Under the pieces are notes generated by a model. That model did not search any database, was not told where the DNA came from, and saw only the letters and a program-made list of their open reading frames with translations. The position numbers and the translations under genes were made by a program. 64,000 nucleotides of DNA from positions 62,001-126,000 of the forward strand of contig JABXNX010000066.1 in NCBI GenBank assembly GCA_014843695.1. The letters are read 5' to 3'. Position 1 is the first letter of the stretch. Every line of letters starts with the position of its first letter. The DNA comes from Archivesica marissinica. Its lineage: Eukaryota > Mollusca > Bivalvia > Venerida > Vesicomyidae. Below are positions 36,695-46,900 of this stretch, in pieces.

Positions 36695-37903
36695 GTAAGC
36701 AACCGTTTATACATTATACATGTATAAATTTGGCTGTACGATTAACGCAGTTTTTGTATTATTTAATCATATTTTATTTGCTATTTGACATTTACATTAC
36801 ATACATAATCATGACATAGCAAAGAAAACGCCAAATGGTTTGGGCAACAAGTTCTAACAACAGTAGTAAACTGCCCTCCCCAAGAAGAATAGTTGAATAA
36901 TTGGCAAACATGTTAGATGGTACATAAGCAAACACACTTTACGGAGAACGAAAATAACTCGAGAGAACATCCAAATAATTAGCATAGAGTGATGAAGATA
37001 CAGAGTACTGTAATAAGAGTAAGAAAAATAGAAACTTAACGCAGTTGTTAGCACGCTCACTTGTCACCACTCCAATCCTGGTCCGATGCTCGATCAGACC
37101 GGACAATATGTGAGTCGTACGGCGGTCGCCAACACGGACAGTTGTGTACTCTTATCGGACTACAGAGATTCGCCGTACGTATTTTGTGTGCACGGACGCT
37201 TGGGGTCTTGACACATGGTTTCGGGTCAAAACCAAAAACAATATTTTTATGTTGTTACCATTATGATACACACTAGGCTTGACACTATGCATACATATTT
37301 TAGGCCATAATCAAGCAAGTTTAAATATGACACCCCGTCATTATCAAAGCCATACACTCACTGAACGTGGTGGGGTGTCATTTTTAAGTGAATCTAGCTA
37401 CGTAATAACGTCTTTATTACTTTGATATGAATTTGAACATTTAATAATCAAACTCATGCTCTCCGTTATCTATTTATCAGGAATAAATCACAATTACTGA
37501 ATTAGATAAACGAAAACGATTGAAATATTACAGCGGAACTGCCAGCATTATTTATCTGTCAATTTTGACACACTGAGACGCTACAGGAAGTAAACAAACT
37601 AGCACCGAGTACACATGCGTTGTTTTCTCAGGAACTGGTTAAAATACCAGCGAGTACCAGAAAAAGTGATACGAAACCAGCAAATGTTTTATCAGACTGG
37701 AAAACACAGCGCATGAAAGTGGGTGGTAGACAGTAGTCCTATTGTGGTAGGCAAATAACGGCAAACTATAGGCTAAAATTCATATCTAAGTAATAATCTA
37801 GAATATACCCTTGAATTCAATACTAAGGTTAACATTCTATCCAAAGTGCAGTATGGGCTTGACATGTGTGTAGCCTAGGCACCATTATGATGTGGTGTGT
37901 GAG

Positions 37904-37947
<44 letters not shown>

Positions 37948-40900
37948 TGTGTGAGGGGGGTAAGTAAGTCCATATCACTGGATCTTTATTCTGAGGCATT
38001 TTAAGGCATGTTTTGACGAAGTAATGAAATGCTCGGTGGGTTCGCTGCACATCACTACACCTCCAACCCCTTACCTTTCAATTGTTATTGTTTTTTTTCG
38101 CATGTTCATATTTTCGAGATATTTTAGAATCTACGCCATTGCTATCAACTCTATATTTGGTGTCTGTACTCCTGTTTACAGTTCCGTGACTTGTTTATTT
38201 ACGAGATTACCATTGCCTATTTGGATTGTAGGTTTACATTTGAAGGCGGGAAAGTAGTGATATCTGTCATAGATTTCGGCTGTGCCGTCTGCAACATCTT
38301 GGTACCAGACAGGAAAGGCAACATTGCTGATATATGTCTCGGATACGACGACGTTGCAGGTACATTTTGACTCTCATATACGAATACGAACATTTTAGTC
38401 GGCAAAAACAGTTTACAATAGTGATAGCCTAATAGTCTATTATAATAGTATTATAGTGAAAATATTGAACAATGTTTTCTCAGAAGAGCAACTTTATATT
38501 TAATAATATTACTTCTGACCTAGATACAACTAGTATAATTATATTATCAAAACTTAATTGACATTCAAACATATGCTGATAAGCCATGTGGGTGGAAGTG
38601 CTTTTCTATGAGCCCAAGGGGAAATATAGGATATTTGTGTTTATTAGTGTAAGATAGGATATTTGTGTTTATAAGTGTAAGATAGGATATTTGTGTTTAT
38701 AAGTGTAAGATAGGATATTTGTGTTTATTAGTGTAATATAGGATATTTGTGTTTATTAGTGTAAGATAAAAAAAAAAACAAAAACGGATATTTGTGTTTA
38801 TTAGTGTAAGATAGGATATTTGTGTTTATTAGTGTAATATAGGATAGTTGTGTTTCTTAGTGTAATATACTTTTGGATATTTGTGTTTATTAGTGTAAGA
38901 TAGGATATTTGTGTTTATTAGTGTAAGATAGAAATTTGTATGTCCATGTGTGGCGTTATATCTTACACTAATAAACACAAATCTTTTCTTTTATGACTTC
39001 CAATGTCTTTGGCTAATACAATAGTTGTTATAAAATTAATTAATTTTTATCTGCCCCTGTCGGGAGCCTTATTTCCCTACAATACACAACCGCACAACCA
39101 CATATGTTTGTGAGAACGTCCGTAATAAAAATAGCTCCGGTATAATAAAGTTAGTTTCTGTTTGCTGTCGACAGCTGTTGGAACGCCTTGAAACCCTGAA
39201 ACAAATTAAACTAACTTCTCTTTATATTAATCTCTTCTTCTTTTCGTGTGCATATTTGATATGCTATGTTCTTGGACTTACTTCAAATATTCATGCGCTA
39301 ACCATTTACGTTTTACCATCCTTAAAGCGACACTACATCGGTGAAAACGCAAATGTCTGCAGAATGTAATTTCCTATTGTATGGTATAATTTTCTTTCCA
39401 ATATTTGCCTCAAAATCTGAGTATTTCAACAAATAAACAAGCGTCGTATACGCGATTTGTTGACATAACAAAATAATGTAAATAGGGTCGACATTCATGC
39501 GTAAAACAATGGGTGTATCCTGAATAACACGATTTATCGTATATATTTACTCCAATGACAAACAAACGCCATTTCAGGAGCGTGGGTGACTGCTAAATGG
39601 AATCCTACTTTCACTTTTGAAAGTTTGTAGACAACAAAATCACTGAAAAAAATGTTTATTGATTCAATGTTAGTGTTCGAATGTATTTAGAAGAATTTGT
39701 AGTAACAATGCATTTATACGTGGAAACATGCATTTTATTGGAGTTTTGCGATGTAATGTCGCTTTAAATAGTTATACACTAATATTATCAATAATTATTG
39801 TTTAACGTAAAAATTAGAAATTGTTTAGTATATAACTATATATCATGAATATTTTCAGTGTTAAATATAAATATATTATGCTACATATAAAATACTGAAA
39901 CAAAGACAGTACGCATTTGTAAAATGGATCGCTGTAGCTAAACCTGTCGTGTTTCAGGTTACGAGAAGAATTTTCCGTATCTCGGCGTTGTTGTTGGTCG
40001 AGTTGCCGGTCGTATAGCAGGTGGACAGTTTAATATGGATGGGCAGAAATACGAACTTGTAATAAACAATGGACCAAATAATATCCACGGTGGCCGCACT
40101 GGATTTAGTAGGGTACGTTTGTTTATTATGTTCCTAATTCTGCACACATGGACCACACATGGATCACACATGCACCACAAATGGACCACACATGGACCAC
40201 ACATATGGACCACACATGGACAACACATGCACCACACATGGACCACACATATGGACCACACATGCACTACACGTGCACCACACATGCACACACATGCACC
40301 ACACATGCACACGCATGGACCACACATGGACCACACATGGACCACCCATGCACACACATGGACCACACATGGACCACCCATGCACACACATGGACCACAC
40401 ATGGACCACCCATGCACACACATGGACCACCCATGTACCACACATGGACCACCCATGCACACACATGGACCACCCATGTACACACATGGACCACACATTG
40501 ACCACACATGCACACACATAACATTCGATTACAATGTAAGAATATGGCACACGGATGAACACATTAGTTACTCTGTGAATCATACCACAGACAGCCGATT
40601 GCAGAGACATGTATACATACATGGACGCGGTCAACCCGTACCATAGTCAACTCGAACCTCGGCATCGTCTTACGCCGTAGTACCCCTCGCCAGTGTACGC
40701 GGAAAGTTTCGATTTTAATGAATGACCCGCACTTCACTGTTCAAATATCAACAAACTTTACAATACAAGCCTTGTTTTAAAAATGATAAAAAAACTATAG
40801 ACACATATTATGTATAGAGGTGAGGGTCGAGTTGATCATAGCCACAGGGATTCGGCACGTTTGGGGGTACTAGTATATATATTTAAGTACAGGGATTCGG

Positions 40901-43900
40901 CACGTTTGGGGGTACTAGTATATATATTTAAGTACAGGGATTCGGCACGTTTGGGGGTACTAGTATATATATTTAAGTACAGGGATTAGGCACGTTTGGG
41001 GGTACTAGTATATATATTTAAGTACAGGGATTCGGCACGTTTGGTGGGTACTAGTAATATATATTTAAGTACAGGGATTCGGCACGTTTGGGGGTACTAG
41101 TATATATATTTAAGTACAGGGATTCGGCACGTTTGGTGGTACTAGTATATAATTTAAGTACAGGGATTCGGCACGTTTGGGGTACTAGTATATATATTTA
41201 AGTACAGGGATTCGGCACGTTTGGTGGTACTAGTATATATATATTTAAGTACAGGGATTCGGCACGTTTGGGGGTACTAGTATATATATTTAAGTACAGG
41301 GATTCGGCACGTTTGGTGGTACTAGTATATATATTTAAGTACAGGGATTCGGCACGTTTGGTGGTACTAGTATATATATTTAAGTACAGGGATTCGGCAC
41401 GTTTGGTGGTACTAGTATATATATATTTAAGTACAGGGATTCTACTCTGTGGGATGTCAGATTTCGCATCGATCAGTAAAATGGCCCTATCTGAAACAAT
41501 TTTGAACAAATCTGTCCAAATATAACGCCTATCCCGAGTCTTTATATTGTTCTTCAAATAAAACACAACTTTAAGCTGCATGCATGTATACGTTGCAAAC
41601 AATTGCCACAGACATTGGCCATAGCAGGTCACATTTCCATACTAGGACACGGGTTCTGTCAGCAACACAAAAAAATCGTCGACGGGAGAGTTTTAACAGT
41701 GAATAACATGATCAATAAAATATGTTTCCACTAACGTGTAGGAGTTTACTCGGCAAAAATGTACGTCAAAAAGAGATTTAGTACAATTTTTCTATTTGTT
41801 TTGAAATTTTTTCAAGCGGCGCAGTTCGCGTTGAAACGAGCGTTCTGATTGGATTATTAGAATGTAACTAGATGTTTGGTTTTTTATGAAGAATAATCAT
41901 AGTACCACCAAACGTGCCGAATCCCTGTGATCATACTCGACTCAACTCGACGTTGACCAATACCGTATTTCTCAATAATTGCAACCTTGATATTCAGTCT
42001 AAGCTGTGCTAAATAAAGTCTACAATAGAACACCAATGGTCAATTACTGCCCCTGAATACTCCTCCCTAACACTATATAGGTCCTAATAAGTGTTTCCTC
42101 TGTTTTTATCGTTGTTTCCTTTACGCAACATGCTAACAATTTTATTCCACTTTCGCTTCTTATAATTATTAAATTATTCATCTCGACAGATCTCCTATTG
42201 ATAAAATCACATTTATCATACCGCAATGTCTGGTTAGGGCACAACAGTAAAAACAAAGGATTCCAACTAAAATGACCTGTTTACATTTTGGAATAAACCA
42301 GACTATATCTGCCAAGGGAGGTAATAGAAAATTAGCGATGTCTCTTCATTAAAACACACTTTTTTATGGAATGCGGATAGAACAAATATGTTCAGAACAA
42401 ATATGTTCACCATCTTCACAGCTCTTCGGATATAATCAGTTTTAGCTCGCACTGAACCACTAGCAATGTATATTGCACTTGCTATGGAAATGGCCGACAA
42501 CGCCAATACAACCCTCTCCTTTCCCGTAGGTGATATTTGCAGACTGGTTTAACAAACTATTTTTATTTCAGCGACTATGGGATGCAGTTATTAATCGCGA
42601 TAAGCTTAAATTAACTTACGTAAGCCCGGACGGCGAGGAAGGATTTCCAGGGGAGGTCACTGCAACAATTGTATATTGTCTAACTCCAGAGGGCGCATTC
42701 ACCATGGACTATACGGCAACATCGACAAAACCATGCCCTGTAAATCTGACAAATCACTCCTACTTCAATCTTAAAGGACATGTGAGTAATTTGTACACAT
42801 CACTTCTTCTCTATTATTGAAACAATCTACTGATTCATAACATGTGTCTGAATGGTTGGCACGCATCATTCTAAGACATAACAATTAAACATTTCAACAT
42901 TTGCGTCTATGCTATTTGGATCCCGGTCGTAAACAACCAATCTCTGTGGCGTGTGTCGCATTATTTAGAGAGTTTATCTGAAGGCGGGAAATGCTCATTA
43001 CACACATAGAGTCTAGCCGAGCAACAATTCACGGAGAAAACTGGTAACCATGGTAGCGCGTTCAACGGTGCCCAGCGATTGAAATTTGTTTTTTTAAATT
43101 GTCTAAATTAAAGTCAGCAATAGGACTTATGTCTGTTCCAGGTACTTCTATTCTAAACATAAAGTCAGCAATAGGACTTATGTCTGTTCCAGGTACTTCT
43201 ATTCTAAACATAAAGTCAACAATAGGACTTATGTCTGTTCCAGGTACTTCTATTCTAAACATAAAGTCAACAATAGGACTTATGTCTGTTCCAGGTACTT
43301 CTAAGCTAAACATAAAGTCAACAATAGGACTTATGTCTGTTCCAGGTACTTCTAAGCTAAACATAAAGTCAACAAAATGGTTCGGTACGAAGACATTATA
43401 GTATCATAACATATTTCCATTGGTATTAAGCCCATTACACACACCTGCTTATTCTCTTTAATGTTAAGAACATTGCGCATACTCATCCGTAATAGAGGAA
43501 TGTGGAAGTCGTGATAGCGCAGTGGTAGTGTGCTAGCTTCAGGTGAGTAATGCCCGGAGTTCGAGTACCACTGGAGCCGTTACGATTGTGCCCTTAGGAA
43601 AGACATTTAAATTCCACAAGCCTTTTCTCTCTCCCTCGTGGCGATGTATTCCATCAGGAATGAGGTCTCGAGAGTGATTAATATAAGTTGTAAGAACTTG
43701 TTTCGCAATCGAGCTAAAATAAATGTGTATACACTAAGTAATAGAGGAGTATGTTGTTATTCAGAATGACGATGATGTGTTTGACCATGTTGTACAAATA
43801 AATGCCGATACATTCGTTCCTGTAAACGATGGTCTTATACCTACAGGTATGTACATTAGCCTGGGTTCCCGTCTGTCGATTTTTTAATTTAATTTTAATT

Positions 43901-46900
43901 TTTTAACAGCTTTTTAACTTCTGGCAAAATGATCAGAAACTCAAACCGGCTCAATTAATAGTCTCGGTTTTCTCCGGGTACTCCGGTTTCCTCCCACATG
44001 AATGATGACATATACGCTTTCATCCGAACCAACGAGAGTGATTAATATAAGTTGTTAAAACTTGCTTCGCAATCGTTGTAAAATAAAGTTTAAATTTTTT
44101 AAATTCTAGATGTGCAATAAAACCCAATTTAAAAATAGGTGTGTCGGGGAAAGTAAAACATGGTCCGGGTAAGGGGGTAGTTAGTGTTGAGACTTCAAAC
44201 GCATGCGCACAGGCCCGACTAATCTCCTGTCCCATATTGCAAGTGCATGTCTGTACTCTGTAGCCACACTGAAGAAATAAAAAATGAAAAATGAAATAAA
44301 TAAAATGAAAAAAATATCCATTTGCTGTCTAAAATGTTGACTTCTAGAGAGCTTAAAGGTCAGTAAATAATTATACATCTAAACTCAGGGAATCGCTTCT
44401 ATACCCCAACACTGTTAAGGGGGCACATGCCCCAGGACCCACTAGATTGCCTCGGTTGAAATTTACCTTTGGCTACGGTACTGAAGTGCTAATTCAAGAA
44501 GTAATTTTATGCTCGGAAAGTCCATACAGTATTTTACGCAGATCTGATAGTTGGCTTGTTTTGTCTCAGAAGAATGTATTTACAGTAGTTCTTAATATGT
44601 TAGAATGTTTTATTGCTTTTGCAATCTCTGCTTACAGGCGACTTACCTATTGTTGATGGGACGCCAACTGACCTGAGAAAACCGACTAAGCTCAGTGACA
44701 GGGAGAAGCAGGTCCGACTGGGTACCTTAGATGTTACATTCTGTGTTGGCGATGTGGGCGAATTGAAATATGTATCAAAGTAAGTATAGAGCTGTTTAAA
44801 GCTTAGGGTGGTAACTGGAATACATAGGCTGTGATGATGATGTAAGTTTATTTATAGTCGCCACCGCATAAATGCATTTGGGCGACTGGTTTCTCTAGGA
44901 AGTTTATGTAGATATCTCTAAGTCGTTTATGTAGACAGCAGCTGGGAAGGCATCTCGGTTCTTCGCAGGGTGACAAGTCCTGTATCCTCTTTCGAAGGGG
45001 TCCCTTGTAGGGCCACATCCTCCACAATTTGTCAGCTCACAACAGCAATAATGGTTCCGGTTTCTTCGCTGGGGTCCTCACGCCATCAAGAAGTCTGCGT
45101 CCCACCGTCTTCCTTGAAGGAGATCGCTCCCCTTGAAGGAACCGGCTAAAAGAATCCAGCTATCCGTCGTCTCCAGCACTAAGTGGTGCTGTCTCGCCAA
45201 GTAGGTAAGTTAGTCGAATGGTACTCTGTATGTATATGTACAGAGTCACGCGATTCCGATGGCGCGTCTTCCGTCAGCGAAGTCATTGAACCATATTCCT
45301 GTTGTGAGCTGTGCCTAGGTCACGACGTGCACGTAGTGGAGGAAAGACCTGGTACATAGGCTATAAGCCTGCCACCGTTATATAATGTAACTGATACGCC
45401 CGGTTGACTCTTGTTACAAACAAAACATTTTGATCTGATTAAATATTAAATAAGCAATTTGTAAATTGCGAGTTTATCCTCTTTTAAAGCGTGACAGCTC
45501 GTTCGCTTTGTGTGCGAAATGCCTGAAGTTCAAGCCCCCACTGGAGCCGTTACGATTGTGCCATTAGGCAAGGCATTTAAATTCCACGTTGCCTCTTCTA
45601 TCTCCCTCATGGCGATAGATTCCATCAGGAATGAGGTCTCGAGTGTGATTAATATAAATTGTAAGAACTTGTTTCGCATTCGAGCAATTGTATAATCTCG
45701 ATATATGCGTCTTAATAAACTTCTGTTCTGTTCTGTTCTGACTATTCAATGTACATATATGTGACGATGTACGATGGTCGCCAGATCGGACAGGTGAGTT
45801 TTCTCCGGGTACTCAGGTTTCCTCCCACACGAATTACCAAATTAATGCTTTCATCCGCGCCAACGCGAGTGATTAATATAAGTTGCTAAAACTTGCTTCG
45901 CAATCGTTGTAAAATAAATAAAGTTTAAACGAATGTACATATATATAATCGCACATTTGACTGGCCCACCCACACTAAATTGCTTACTCATCATCCAATA
46001 GGAGAGTGAATGGGCAACATTTTTATATCAGCAAATTCGGTCAATTAACCTCAAATGTCATAATTTCACTGAACAACTTTTAAAAAGGCAGCACATTTTT
46101 CGTTTTCAAAAATAACATGTCTACGGTAAAGTGCATTCAAATAAATTCCACCCTAATAAAATTAACAGTCTTTCAGATGGGACATTAAACCGAGGTCTCG
46201 TGTCGGTGCTGTACACCGTGCACGTAAAAGAACCAGAGGAGGCTCTGGAATGGGTCTCTATCTGTATCATTGCACTATCCTCCAAAAATCTAAAATGACT
46301 AATTTCTTCAGGAGGCGTCGCTCATATGGGCAACCGGTAGCGACGATAAATAAACGTAAAAACATACATTATTATTCTGTTTGTAGGGTTTCGCATCCAT
46401 CTTCTGGTATATATATTGATACACACACTACCGAACCTGGACTACAGTTTTACACAGCAACATATATGGCAGACGCTACTGGAAAAGGCGGGAAAGAGTA
46501 TCGGCCATTTGGTTCATTTTGCCTAGAAACACAACGTTACCCAGACAGCGTAAATCACGTGAGTTCCCTGTACGCTATAATTGATCATTGCATAATGTTT
46601 AACTTGCACCGAATGTAATGCTCTTCGTTTTCAAGTTTTCGTACAATCGTATAAATATTGTTTGTCAAAAAGCTGTCATTAACATTCTGGCTATATTTGA
46701 TATTTTATCATTATATTTTTTTTATAAACAATAATTGCATTAAGACACCACTATTTGTAATAACATTCTAGTTCGCTTTTCGTAAACTCGGAACTCGCCA
46801 GAGTAGTTAAACAAGCAAATTCGACGAAACTGGCTCTAGTAGCAAACTTGTGGATTTTGGTTCAGACAAAGGGCAATAACTCTTGTGCCACTGGTAAAAT

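Noticed and set aside
40035..40646. 203-codon plus-strand and several minus-strand frames rich in His, Thr, Cys and Trp
   Set aside because: They start in GALM exon 3 or in the array and are translations of the CACATGGACCAC repeat in several frames at once.
46250..46618. 122-codon frame as a gene
   Set aside because: Its first part is SINE family A; the rest is GALM exon 7.
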